Of a stretch of 64,000 bases of DNA, positions 41,719 through 49,060 are shown piece after piece. The position numbers and the translations under genes are program-made. The stretch spans positions 1-64,000 of the forward strand of contig DASSJT010000075.1 of the NCBI GenBank assembly GCA_035691065.1, read 5' to 3'. Under the pieces are notes generated by a model. That model ran no database searches and was not told where the DNA came from. It saw only the letters and a program-made list of their open reading frames with translations. This stretch comes from DASSJT01 sp035691065 (GTDB lineage Bacteria; Actinomycetota; Actinomycetes; Actinomycetales; Dermatophilaceae). Position 1 is the stretch's first letter. The number at the start of each line of letters is the position of its first letter.

Positions 41719-42729
41719 GTGAGGCGCAACCTGGGGCTTGGCCTGTTCGGGCTGGGCGTCCTTCTGCTGGTGCTGGCCCCTGTCATCCGCTTCGCTGTGG
41801 CCCCACAGCTCGTGCGAGCGCCGCTGGACGTCGACGTGACCCTGCCTCACGGGGGCACCGACTTCCGCTACCTGTCGGCCACGGAGGGCCGGGAGGTGGT
41901 TCTCCCGCACGTCAGCGTGACTCGTCACATCCAGGGTGACGTCAAGAGCGGCAACCACGACGTTGCGGTCTATGAGCAGGGCCTGTGCCTGACCCGCGAC
42001 GACAAGGACCAGAAACTGGGCTGCCTGGAGAACGACCCGCGCACCATCGTGAACTTCTACACCCGCTTCGCCTTCGACCGGGTGACGGGACTCGCGGTGT
42101 CCGGGGCAAAGTGCGGCAGCAGCGGCAAGGAGAACTGCCAGCAGGCGGAGGACGGCGACACCGTGGTCCACCAGGGCTTGGGCTTCACCTTCCCCCAGCT
42201 CACCGAGAAGAAGACCTACCTCTACTGGGACAACGTGGCGCGCAAGGCGTACCCGATGCAGTACGTCGACCAGGAGAAGAAGGAGGGACTCACGGTCTAC
42301 AAGTTCCGGCAGGTGATCACGGACGCTCCCGCCATGACCAGCGGGGTCTTCCCGTCGCTCTACAGCAACACCCGGACGCTGTGGATCGAGCCCACGACCG
42401 GCGCCATCATCCACGGCCAGGAAGAGATCAACCAGCGCCTCACCGGCCGCGCCAGCAATGACCCCGGTGCCGCCATGCGCGACCCGTCGCTCGCGGGCCT
42501 TACTGCCCTCCAGGGAACCCTGGCCTTCACGCCGGAGGCCGACCGCATCCAGGCCAAGATCGCCCGCGACGGCATCGCGTCCATCAACCTCATCCGCGTG
42601 TACCTGCCACTTGGCAGCCTGGTGCTGGGGGTCATCCTGGTCGCCGTGGGGCTGGTCCTCACCCTCGCGAGGGGCGGACAGCCTCGCCCCAGCGGGAGGG
42701 TCAGGGCTGCGTCCCCGGCAGCGGCTTGA
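41719..42729 (+). CDS. DUF3068 (PorA-family-like) membrane protein
   Basis: The 336-residue protein has an N-terminal helix (LGLGLFGLGVLLLVLAPVIRF), a large extracytoplasmic domain of about 260 residues, and a C-terminal helix (LPLGSLVLGVILVAVGLVL). This two-anchor layout, with short motifs such as TRFAFDRVTG and RTLWIEPTTGAIIHG, matches DUF3068. The family's function is not established; mycobacterial Rv0227c, near aftD, is a member as I recall. Four cysteines in the outer domain (LCLT, GCLE, KCGSS, ENCQQ) could form disulfides. GTG 41719 follows GGAGAGG at about 41704. The end overlaps the next minus-strand gene by 29 bases. Confidence 0.8.
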   Translation: MRRNLGLGLFGLGVLLLVLAPVIRFAVAPQLVRAPLDVDVTLPHGGTDFRYLSATEGREVVLPHVSVTRHIQGDVKSGNHDVAVYEQGLCLTRDDKDQKLGCLENDPRTIVNFYTRFAFDRVTGLAVSGAKCGSSGKENCQQAEDGDTVVHQGLGFTFPQLTEKKTYLYWDNVARKAYPMQYVDQEKKEGLTVYKFRQVITDAPAMTSGVFPSLYSNTRTLWIEPTTGAIIHGQEEINQRLTGRASNDPGAAMRDPSLAGLTALQGTLAFTPEADRIQAKIARDGIASINLIRVYLPLGSLVLGVILVAVGLVLTLARGGQPRPSGRVRAASPAAA

Positions 42730-44659
42730 TGGAACCGACCGCGACATCGTTGGTGCAGAGGGATCCGGAGCTCAGGCCTCCGATGCCCACCTCGTGCATC
42801 GCTCCAGCGCCCATGACGAACAGCTGGTGCACGCCGGGAAGGATGTGCACCTTGGTGACGACGCTCCCGGCGGTGATGGTGGTGTCGGCCTCCGCGCTGG
42901 CCAGGTACCCCACGCGTACCCCCCACCCCCAGGGGAACGTCGTCCCATCCAGTGGCACCGTCACGGGGCTGCCCTGGACCTTGTAGCCGCAGTCGCCCTC
43001 TGGTCCCGCCACGTTGGCATACCCGTCGATATAGGCGGCCCTCAGGTGGCCCTGGTCGTCCAGGGTGAAGAGCCGCTCGACGGCGTCGCCTTCGCGAAGG
43101 ATCCGGGGATGCGGCCGCAGGGCGGGCAGGAAGGTCGCCGTGCTGACCGCAGCCCCGAGCGGTTCGGGCAGGGCCGTCTCCGGGAAAGGGAGGTCGGCGA
43201 TGGTCACCGGGTGGCCGGTTCTGCGGATGTCGGCGCGCAGCGTGTCGAAGAAGCGCTGCGACTCTTCGTTTCGCCAGACGGTGTCGAACCGCAGGGTGGA
43301 GGTCAGGGAGGCGACGATCAGCGCACTGCACAGGGTGGTTGCGAGGAGCCGCTCGGTGGGGATGACTCGCCCGACGGGGTTGACCTCGCCCGATGACGGG
43401 CCTGGGCCTGGAAGGCTGGTCCGCGGGCGGAGGCGCTGCACCTCTCCCTTGGCGAAATCGCCTTGGAGGGACAGGAAGGCGAGAGATCCGAAGACCGCCA
43501 CGATCAGGCAGACGTCGGTGCTGTACCGGTACTCGCGGCCGATGATCGGGCCCACGATGGACGCGCGGGTGATCCCGAGGAGCAGCGCGTTGGCCAACCA
43601 GTAGCCGGCGACCACGAACCAGGCAAATGACGCGCGGCTCCTGCGCACGATCGACAGGGCCAGGATCAGGGCGGCGGCGATGGCCGAACCGACGACGATG
43701 CCGTCCGAAGGGTCGGCGATGCCCCCGACCCCAAGCCGCAGCCAGTGGAACGGGCCACCGAAGAGTCCCGGCAGGACAGCGTGGGTCAGGGCATTGCCCA
43801 CGGTCTGCACGACAATCGTGGAGCGGGTCGCGCCGGTTGTGGGCGCCTCGACGTGGACGGCGTAGAACGTCAGATACGGGACGACGACAACCAGGTAGGC
43901 AAGCCAGACCCGCCAGTGCTCGGACAGGGCTCGACGCACGCGTCGTACCGGTGGTCCGCCGGTGAACCACAACAGGGTCAACAGCCCCGCGCAGGGGATG
44001 ACGAGGAGGACCTTCTCCGAGAACAGGAGACCTCCCAGAGCGGCAGCGGCGCCCAGGATGCCGTAACGGGTCGCCCCAGTCCGGTGGTACTTCACCTGGC
44101 ACAGCAGCACCGCCGCCATCGCGATCTGTCCGGGAACCTGGTTGAGGGCGGCGGCCCACCACAGGAACGCGGGCAACGTGATCGCGGAGAACAGGTAGAG
44201 GCTGAGCGGTACGAGGATCGCCGGACGCCTGCCGAACATTGCCGCCAGCAGCTTGTAGACCAGAATGCCCGCCACTGCCTGGAGGGCGAGGTCGGTGGCC
44301 GCCACGAGTCGATAGTCGACCGGTGCGAGATCGGTGAGCACGCGCACCAGGACGAAGGCCCCAGGCATGAGATGGCCGTTCCACCCCTTGAGCAGGTACT
44401 CACTGCTCCACAGGGGAAGGCTGGCAGCGCGGCCCATGAACGAGAAGTCGTCGTACATGTACCAGCCGCCCAGCTTGATGTAGCCGCGTACGACGGCTTG
44501 CACCGCGATGAGCGCGGCCGCCGTCACGAGCACGTAGCGTCCGGGCTTGGCGTCGAGCCACGTCTTGAACGGCAGGTAGAGGGGAGCCTCGAGGTCCTCG
44601 TCCGGGTCAGCGCTCCCAGGGGTCGTACTCACGACGAAGCGGGGCTGGGGCGAGTCCAT
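42701..44659 (-). CDS. GT-C-like polytopic membrane protein, paralogue B
   Basis: This 652-residue paralogue of the protein at 38734 has GGWYMYDDFSFMGRA (Asp70-Asp71 in the first outer loop), HLMPGAFVLVR, LWWAAALNQVPGQ, LLFSEKVLLVIP and REYRYSTDVCL, with about 12 membrane segments. Its C-terminal outer domain ends in GSLCTNDVAVGS, matching the other copy. A GT-C glycosyltransferase role is inferred from the Asp-Asp loop and topology. ATG 44659 is preceded on the minus strand by GAGAAAGG, and TAGCAT about 35 bases upstream may be its -10 box. It lies between DUF3068 and a methyltransferase; I see no other close family members in the window. Confidence 0.75.
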   Translation of the reverse strand: MDSPQPRFVVSTTPGSADPDEDLEAPLYLPFKTWLDAKPGRYVLVTAAALIAVQAVVRGYIKLGGWYMYDDFSFMGRAASLPLWSSEYLLKGWNGHLMPGAFVLVRVLTDLAPVDYRLVAATDLALQAVAGILVYKLLAAMFGRRPAILVPLSLYLFSAITLPAFLWWAAALNQVPGQIAMAAVLLCQVKYHRTGATRYGILGAAAALGGLLFSEKVLLVIPCAGLLTLLWFTGGPPVRRVRRALSEHWRVWLAYLVVVVPYLTFYAVHVEAPTTGATRSTIVVQTVGNALTHAVLPGLFGGPFHWLRLGVGGIADPSDGIVVGSAIAAALILALSIVRRSRASFAWFVVAGYWLANALLLGITRASIVGPIIGREYRYSTDVCLIVAVFGSLAFLSLQGDFAKGEVQRLRPRTSLPGPGPSSGEVNPVGRVIPTERLLATTLCSALIVASLTSTLRFDTVWRNEESQRFFDTLRADIRRTGHPVTIADLPFPETALPEPLGAAVSTATFLPALRPHPRILREGDAVERLFTLDDQGHLRAAYIDGYANVAGPEGDCGYKVQGSPVTVPLDGTTFPWGWGVRVGYLASAEADTTITAGSVVTKVHILPGVHQLFVMGAGAMHEVGIGGLSSGSLCTNDVAVGSIKPLPGTQP

Positions 44660-44695
44660 CGGGCCCTTTCTCGGCTGCTGGGGCTCCGGCGCATG

Positions 44696-45514
44696 CTACT
44701 CGCCAGTCTGGCCGCGAGTGTCGGCCGCCGTGCTCACGAAGATGGCCGTCCCGGGCAGCAGCCGCCCCCGCAGCGGCGACCAGCCGCCCCACACCTGGGT
44801 GCTCGACTCCGGCCACTCCGGCTCGACCAGGTCGACCAGGCGGAAGCCGGCCGCGGCCAGCTCGCGCACCCGGTCGCCCAGGGTGCGGTGGTGCTCGACG
44901 TAGGTCGCCACCCCGCCCGCCTCCTCGACGTAGGGCGTTCGGTCGAAGTAGGACTGGGTCACGGTCAGCCCGCCGGGACCAGGGTCGTCGGGAAACGCCC
45001 AGCGGATGGGGTGGGTGGTGGAGAAGACGAAGCGGCCTCCCGGTCGCAGCACCCTGGCCACCTCGCGCATGAGCCCCGCCGAGTCGGCGACGAACGGCAC
45101 GACACCGTATGCCGTGAAGACGGCGTCGAACACGGCGTCACGGAAGGGGAGGGCCAGTGCGTCGCACTGGGCGAGGGGCACGCACCCGCCGACCCGGTTG
45201 AGCTCCCGCGCCTGCCGCAGCATCCCGGCCGACAGGTCGGTCGCCACGGGCCGCGCACTCTGCTGGGCCAGCCATCGGGAGCACTGGGCCGCCCCGGCCC
45301 CGATCTCGAGCACCCGCCGCCCGGTCACGTCGCCCAGCAGGTGCAGCTGCGACTCGCGCCAACCCTCCGGGCCCCACACGAAGTCCGCGTCGCCGAGGAA
45401 GTCGCCGTGCTCGGCGTAGTAGTCCTCGGCCTCGGCGTCCCACCACGAGCGGTTGGCCGCTGCCGTCTCCGGTTGACCGGCGATCCGGCGGCTGACCTGC
45501 GAAAACTCGCTCAC
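44696..45514 (-). CDS. Class I SAM-dependent methyltransferase
   Basis: This 272-residue protein has motif I VLEIGAGAAQCSRWLAQQ, VATDLSAGML, and EVARVLRPGGRFVFSTTHP followed by a C-terminal region with YVEHHRTLGDRVRELAAAGF. Similar proteins are annotated only as methyltransferases in actinobacteria, so the substrate is open. GTG 45514 is chosen because GAGGGG lies about 7 bases upstream on the minus strand; an 11-codon extension would require TTG. It is divergent from rpsA, sharing an intergenic promoter region. Confidence 0.85.
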   Translation of the reverse strand: MSEFSQVSRRIAGQPETAAANRSWWDAEAEDYYAEHGDFLGDADFVWGPEGWRESQLHLLGDVTGRRVLEIGAGAAQCSRWLAQQSARPVATDLSAGMLRQARELNRVGGCVPLAQCDALALPFRDAVFDAVFTAYGVVPFVADSAGLMREVARVLRPGGRFVFSTTHPIRWAFPDDPGPGGLTVTQSYFDRTPYVEEAGGVATYVEHHRTLGDRVRELAAAGFRLVDLVEPEWPESSTQVWGGWSPLRGRLLPGTAIFVSTAADTRGQTGE

Positions 45515-45533
45515 GGCATACCCCTCGGCGGTT

Positions 45534-45563
45534 TTGACCCAAAGCAAACGGGGCCATTAGGAT
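45534..45563 (+). promoter_or_regulatory. rpsA promoter (TTGACC-18-TAGGAT)
   Basis: TTGACC (45534-45539) and TAGGAT (45558-45563) are separated by 18 bases, the best matched sigma-A-type pair in this stretch. Transcription would begin near 45570, leaving a leader of about 160 bases before rpsA. Confidence 0.6.
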
Positions 45564-45569
45564 GGACGA

Positions 45570-45728
45570 GCACACCGGTGTGCGCGTCTCTGGGTGTCCA
45601 GCGGGGAGTTCCAGCATGGCTTTCCAGGGGCACCCGCGTGCCCGTGCACCCGTCTCCACCGTGGACCCCGGTCCACAACACCACCCAGTCCACCACGAGT
45701 CACAAGCCCACTACGGAGTTCCTACTAC
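45570..45728 (+). promoter_or_regulatory. Long 5' leader of rpsA with a strong hairpin
   Basis: The leader contains the perfect inverted repeat GTGGACC-CC-GGTCCAC (45661-45676), then an A/C-rich unpaired stretch, then GGAG at about 45715-45718 ahead of the ATG. Ribosomal protein S1 is known to regulate its own translation in Escherichia coli; a similar role for this leader is only a possibility. Confidence 0.45.
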
Positions 45729-47201
45729 ATGACTGCCAGCACGGTCGACACGACCGCCCCTCAGATCGCTGTCAACGACATCGGATCTGAGGAGGACCTT
45801 CTCGCCGCGATCGACGAGACCATCAAGCACTTCAACGACGGCGACATTGTCGAAGGTCGCATCGTCAAGGTCGACCGGGACGAGGTCCTGCTCGATATCG
45901 GCTACAAGACCGAGGGAGTCATCCCCTCCCGCGAGCTGTCGATCAAGCACGACGTCGACCCCTCCGAGGTCGTTTCCGTGGGCGACGAGGTCGAGGCCCT
46001 GGTCCTCCAGAAGGAGGACAAGGAGGGCCGCCTGATCCTGTCCAAGAAGCGCGCCCAGTACGAGCGCGCCTGGGGCACGATCGAGAAGATCAAGGAAGAG
46101 GACGGCGTCGTCACCGGCACCGTCATCGAGGTCGTCAAGGGTGGTCTCATCCTCGACATCGGCCTGCGCGGCTTCCTCCCCGCCTCGCTCGTGGAGATGC
46201 GCCGCGTCCGCGACCTCCAGCCCTACGTCGGCAAGGAGATCGAGGCCAAGATCATCGAGCTCGACAAGAACCGCAACAACGTGGTCCTGTCGCGCCGGGC
46301 CTGGCTGGAGCAGACCCAGTCCGAGGTTCGCACCACGTTCCTCAAGGAGCTCCAGAAGGGCCAGGTCCGCTCCGGCGTCGTGTCGTCGATCGTCAACTTC
46401 GGTGCGTTCGTCGACCTCGGCGGGGTCGACGGTCTGGTCCACGTGTCCGAGCTGTCCTGGAAGCACATCGACCACCCGTCCGAGGTGGTCGAGGTGGGCG
46501 ACGAGGTCACGGTCGAGGTCCTCGACGTCGACATGGACCGCGAGCGGGTCTCCCTGTCGCTGAAGGCGACGCAGGAGGACCCGTGGCAGCACTTCGCCCG
46601 CACCCACGCCATCGGCCAGGTCGTGCCGGGCAAGGTCACCAAGCTCGTACCGTTCGGCGCGTTCGTCCGCGTCGACGACGGCATCGAGGGCCTGGTCCAC
46701 ATCTCCGAGCTGGCCGAGCGCCACGTGGAGCTGCCGGAGCAGGTGGTCACGGTCGGCACCGAGATCTTCGTCAAAGTCATCGACATCGACCTCGAGCGGC
46801 GCCGCATCTCGCTGTCGCTCAAGCAGGCCAACGACGACTCCGCCCCCGTGGCCGAGTTCGATCCCACCCTCTACGGCATGGCTGCCGAGTACGACGAGCA
46901 GGGCAACTACAAGTACCCCGAGGGCTTCGACCCCGAGACCAACGAGTGGCTGCCCGGCTTCGAGGCCCAGCGGGAGAAGTGGGAGAAGCAGTACGCCGAG
47001 GCCCACGCCCGCTGGGAGGCGCACAAGGCCCAGGTCGAGGAGGCGACACGCGCCGACGCCGAGGCTTCCGGCGAGGCGCCGGCGTCCTACTCCTCGGGAT
47101 CGGGCTCGGGCGCGTCGAGCGCCCCCGCCCCAGAGGCCGAGGGCACGCTGGCGTCCGACGAGGCGCTCGCCGCGCTCCGCGAGAAGCTCACCGGCAACTG
47201 A
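45729..47201 (+). CDS. rpsA: 30S ribosomal protein S1
   Basis: The 490-residue protein holds four S1 RNA-binding repeats: about residues 38-110, 125-193, 210-280 and 295-365. Each has the G-x-V/I...G-x-F/L/I-V pattern, e.g. GDIVEGRIVKVDRDEVLLDI and GVVSSIVNFGAFVDLGGVDG. The C-terminal 115 residues are acidic and Ser/Ala-rich without fold signatures, as in other actinobacterial S1 proteins. It helps place mRNAs on the ribosome, though leaderless mRNAs may need it less. ATG 45729 is chosen over the longer frame to 45594, which lacks a good site and adds non-conserved sequence. Confidence 0.97.
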   Translation: MTASTVDTTAPQIAVNDIGSEEDLLAAIDETIKHFNDGDIVEGRIVKVDRDEVLLDIGYKTEGVIPSRELSIKHDVDPSEVVSVGDEVEALVLQKEDKEGRLILSKKRAQYERAWGTIEKIKEEDGVVTGTVIEVVKGGLILDIGLRGFLPASLVEMRRVRDLQPYVGKEIEAKIIELDKNRNNVVLSRRAWLEQTQSEVRTTFLKELQKGQVRSGVVSSIVNFGAFVDLGGVDGLVHVSELSWKHIDHPSEVVEVGDEVTVEVLDVDMDRERVSLSLKATQEDPWQHFARTHAIGQVVPGKVTKLVPFGAFVRVDDGIEGLVHISELAERHVELPEQVVTVGTEIFVKVIDIDLERRRISLSLKQANDDSAPVAEFDPTLYGMAAEYDEQGNYKYPEGFDPETNEWLPGFEAQREKWEKQYAEAHARWEAHKAQVEEATRADAEASGEAPASYSSGSGSGASSAPAPEAEGTLASDEALAALREKLTGN

Positions 47202-47228
47202 CCCACCACCTGCGCGAGCAGGTATGCC

Positions 47229-47262
47229 GTGAGGCCCGGTCCCAGCAGGGACCGGGCCTCAC
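47229..47262 (+). terminator. Strong hairpin terminator of rpsA
   Basis: A perfect 15-bp stem runs from GTGAGGCCCGGTCCC (47229-47243) to its complement at 47248-47262, with the loop AGCA. It lies 28 bases after the rpsA stop. No T tract follows, as is common in high-GC actinobacteria. A GTATGCCG octamer (47222-47229) abuts the 5' arm and shares its first base. Confidence 0.85.
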
Positions 47263-47383
47263 GTCGTCTCCCGGCCGCGCCCCGCACACCTTTATCGGGT
47301 GACCCGAGAAAGGTCCGCCTTCCCGGAGTTCGCACGTCCGGTGAAGCGCTCCCTTCTCGGGTGAAGTGGTCTGCAAAAAGTGC

Positions 47384-47422
47384 TTGACCGGTACAGACCG
47401 CAGTGTTACTGTAGCGGTACAG
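47384..47422 (+). promoter_or_regulatory. Strong promoter with operator-like repeats before the 68-residue gene
   Basis: TTGACC (47384-47389) and TACTGT (47407-47412) are spaced by exactly 17 bases. CTGTA-N4-TACAG (47409-47422) is an inverted repeat overlapping the -10 box and start site, and CGGTACAG is repeated at 47389-47396 and 47415-47422. This looks like a repressor-controlled promoter. Confidence 0.7.
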
Positions 47423-47453
47423 CAAATCACCGCAACACTGGAGAAGGCCAGCC

Positions 47454-47660
47454 ATGAACACATTTCCCATCGCAGCAATCGTCGTTCGCAACGCGGCCGA
47501 GCGCGCCATCAACAGCGCTCGCCCCGATGCCCCCGTCGTTCCCGAGCCCGAGCGTCGCATCCGCGAGCCGCGGTTCAGCAGCACCCGCCGCGTCCTCGCC
47601 GGAGCGCTGCACCGGGCCGGCGACGTCGTCGCGCCGCCCGCTTGCAGCTCGGTTGCATGA
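47454..47660 (+). CDS. Small protein of unknown function (68 residues)
   Basis: ATG 47454 has a strong ribosome-binding site (GGAGAAGG at 47440-47447) and a well-formed promoter upstream. The protein is rich in Arg, Ala and Pro. It starts MNTFPIAAIVV, has a VPEPERRIREPRF middle, and ends with two cysteine-poor helices and PACSS. I do not recognise the family. There is no clear signal peptide; the N-terminal hydrophobic patch is too short for a membrane helix. The good promoter and site argue that it is real. It is followed after 42 bases by a LacI-type regulator that may control it. Confidence 0.6.
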   Translation: MNTFPIAAIVVRNAAERAINSARPDAPVVPEPERRIREPRFSSTRRVLAGALHRAGDVVAPPACSSVA

Positions 47661-47670
47661 TGTCCGCGTA

Positions 47671-47702
47671 GTCTCGTCCCTCGAGCACGAGAGGGACGAG
47701 AC
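47671..47702 (+). promoter_or_regulatory. 12-bp inverted repeat covering the ribosome-binding site of the LacI gene
   Basis: GTCTCGTCCCTC (47671-47682) pairs perfectly with GAGGGACGAGAC (47691-47702) around an 8-base loop. The 3' arm contains the only Shine-Dalgarno-like sequence (GAGGGA) and ends at the base before GTG 47703. It may hide the ribosome-binding site in RNA, act as a DNA operator for the LacI protein, or end the transcript of the small gene. Confidence 0.7.
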
Positions 47703-48761
47703 GTGGGCAAGGTGACCCTGCAGACCATCGCCGACAAGGTCGGCGTCAGCCGGATGACGGTATCCAACGCGTTCTCCCGGCCGGACCAGCTGTCCGCGTC
47801 GCTGCGCGAGCGGATCTTGGCGGCAGCCCAGGAGCTGGGCTATGTCGGACCCGATCCCAGCGCACGGGCACTGGCCCGGGGGAGCACCGGCGCGGTCGGC
47901 GTGCTCCTCACCGATGCCGTCGACTACGCCTTCGCCGACGAGGTCGCCATGACCTTCCTCGGGGCGATCGCCACCGAGCTGCGTCCCACCGGACTCGCCC
48001 TCACCCTGCTGACCGCGTCGGAGACCGAGGGCCGGGTTCCGGCGCGGGACGTCGCCATGGACGGCGCCCTCGTCTACTCCTGTGACCCCAACACCCCCGC
48101 GCTCGGGTGGCTCACCAAGCGGGGTCTGCCGCTCGTGTTCGTCGACCAGGTCCAGGCACCCGGCATCCCGAGCATCAACGTCGACGACCGTGGCGGTGCC
48201 CGGGCAGCTGCCCAGCACCTCATTGACCTCGGCCACCGCCGGATCGGCATCCTCCTCTACGTGGTGGGGGGCGAGCTGGGCTTTACCGACAACCTCCTGG
48301 CCGAGCCGCAGGGCCACGCGGTGCGCGAACGCCTGCTCGGCTGGAAGGACGTGCTCGAGGCGAATGGCATCGACGCCCCCGTGGTGCGCGTTCCCGAGTC
48401 AGCCCACGACGCGGCATACGACGGCGCCAAGCTGCTGCTCGGGCTCGACGAGCGGCCCACTGCGATCCTGTGCTTCTCCGACGTGGTCGCGCAGGCCGTG
48501 GTCCACGCCGCTCAGGACGCCGGGCTGCGTGTGCCCGAGGACCTGTCCGTGGTCGGGTTCGACGACAGTCCGGTGGCGACGCGGATGCGGCCCGCCCTGA
48601 CGACCGTGCGGCAGGACTTCACCGCGAAGGGCCGGGCCGCGGCGAGCGCTCTCACGGCAGCCATCGCGGCTCAGCGAGCTGGCAGCAAGCCCCGAGCGCG
48701 GCACCTCGTACTGCCCACGGAGCTCGTCGTCCGCGACAGCACCGCCCCACCGCCGACCTGA
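47703..48761 (+). CDS. LacI-family transcriptional regulator
   Basis: This 352-residue repressor-type protein has an N-terminal helix-turn-helix (VTLQTIADKVGVSRMTVSNA) followed by the hinge-region motif RILAAAQELGYVGPDPSARA. A periplasmic-binding-protein-like effector domain (about 65-345) follows, with VGVLLTDAVDYAF and CFSDVVAQAV. It probably senses a sugar or nucleoside. No intact sugar operon is next to it; the neighbour is an ABC-permease remnant, so its original target may be lost. GTG 47703 is set directly after a hairpin containing the ribosome-binding site. Confidence 0.93.
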   Translation: MGKVTLQTIADKVGVSRMTVSNAFSRPDQLSASLRERILAAAQELGYVGPDPSARALARGSTGAVGVLLTDAVDYAFADEVAMTFLGAIATELRPTGLALTLLTASETEGRVPARDVAMDGALVYSCDPNTPALGWLTKRGLPLVFVDQVQAPGIPSINVDDRGGARAAAQHLIDLGHRRIGILLYVVGGELGFTDNLLAEPQGHAVRERLLGWKDVLEANGIDAPVVRVPESAHDAAYDGAKLLLGLDERPTAILCFSDVVAQAVVHAAQDAGLRVPEDLSVVGFDDSPVATRMRPALTTVRQDFTAKGRAAASALTAAIAAQRAGSKPRARHLVLPTELVVRDSTAPPPT

Positions 48762-48785
48762 GGCAGCCGGCCCACGGCGCATGCC

Positions 48786-48865
48786 GGTCAGAGCGTCCGG
48801 CCGGTCAGAGCGCCCGGCCGGTCAGAGCGCCCGGCCGGTCAGGGCGCCCGGCCGGTCAGGGTGCC
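48786..48865. repeat. 17-bp tandem repeat, about 4.7 copies
   Basis: GGTCAGAGCGTCCGGCC-type units begin at 48786, 48803, 48820 and 48837, with a partial copy at 48854-48865. Copies differ at one or two bases. Read on the minus strand they repeat LTGRAL, matching the end of the permease remnant next to them, so they appear to have expanded from that gene. Confidence 0.85.
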
Positions 48866-49009
48866 GACATCTATCCCGAGCTGCGTCGCCACAGGCGTCA
48901 TCGCCGCCCGCAGCGTCTGCCGGATGGTCACCCGACGCTCGCCGAGCCCTTGCGACCGGGCCATGCGGATGAAGTCCTCGCCGAGGATGTCCAGCATCGA
49001 GACGAGACT
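48839..49009 (-). pseudogene. Remnant of a DppB/OppB-type ABC transporter permease
   Basis: On the minus strand about 55 codons read MLDILGEDFIRMARSQG, then GLGERRVTIRQTLR and TPVATQLGIDVGTL. This is the EAA-loop region of peptide/nickel ABC permeases (typical form LGEDYIRTARAKGLSE...ALIPVVT). Nothing before or after matches the family; the downstream side dissolves into 17-bp tandem repeats and the upstream side runs into the coaE promoter. It is a fragment, not a working gene. It may be what remains of a transporter operon once linked to the LacI regulator. Confidence 0.7.
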
Positions 49010-49048
49010 TCGGCGGCTTGGCGGTGACGGGCTGACCGGCGCTCCGGC

Positions 49049-49054
49049 TAGGGT
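49049..49054 (+). promoter_or_regulatory. Candidate -10 box of a leaderless coaE transcript
   Basis: TAGGGT ends 6 bases before the coaE ATG at 49061, with no Shine-Dalgarno sequence between. It has the same sequence as the pyk -10 candidate. Confidence 0.5.
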
Positions 49055-49060
49055 GGGGAC

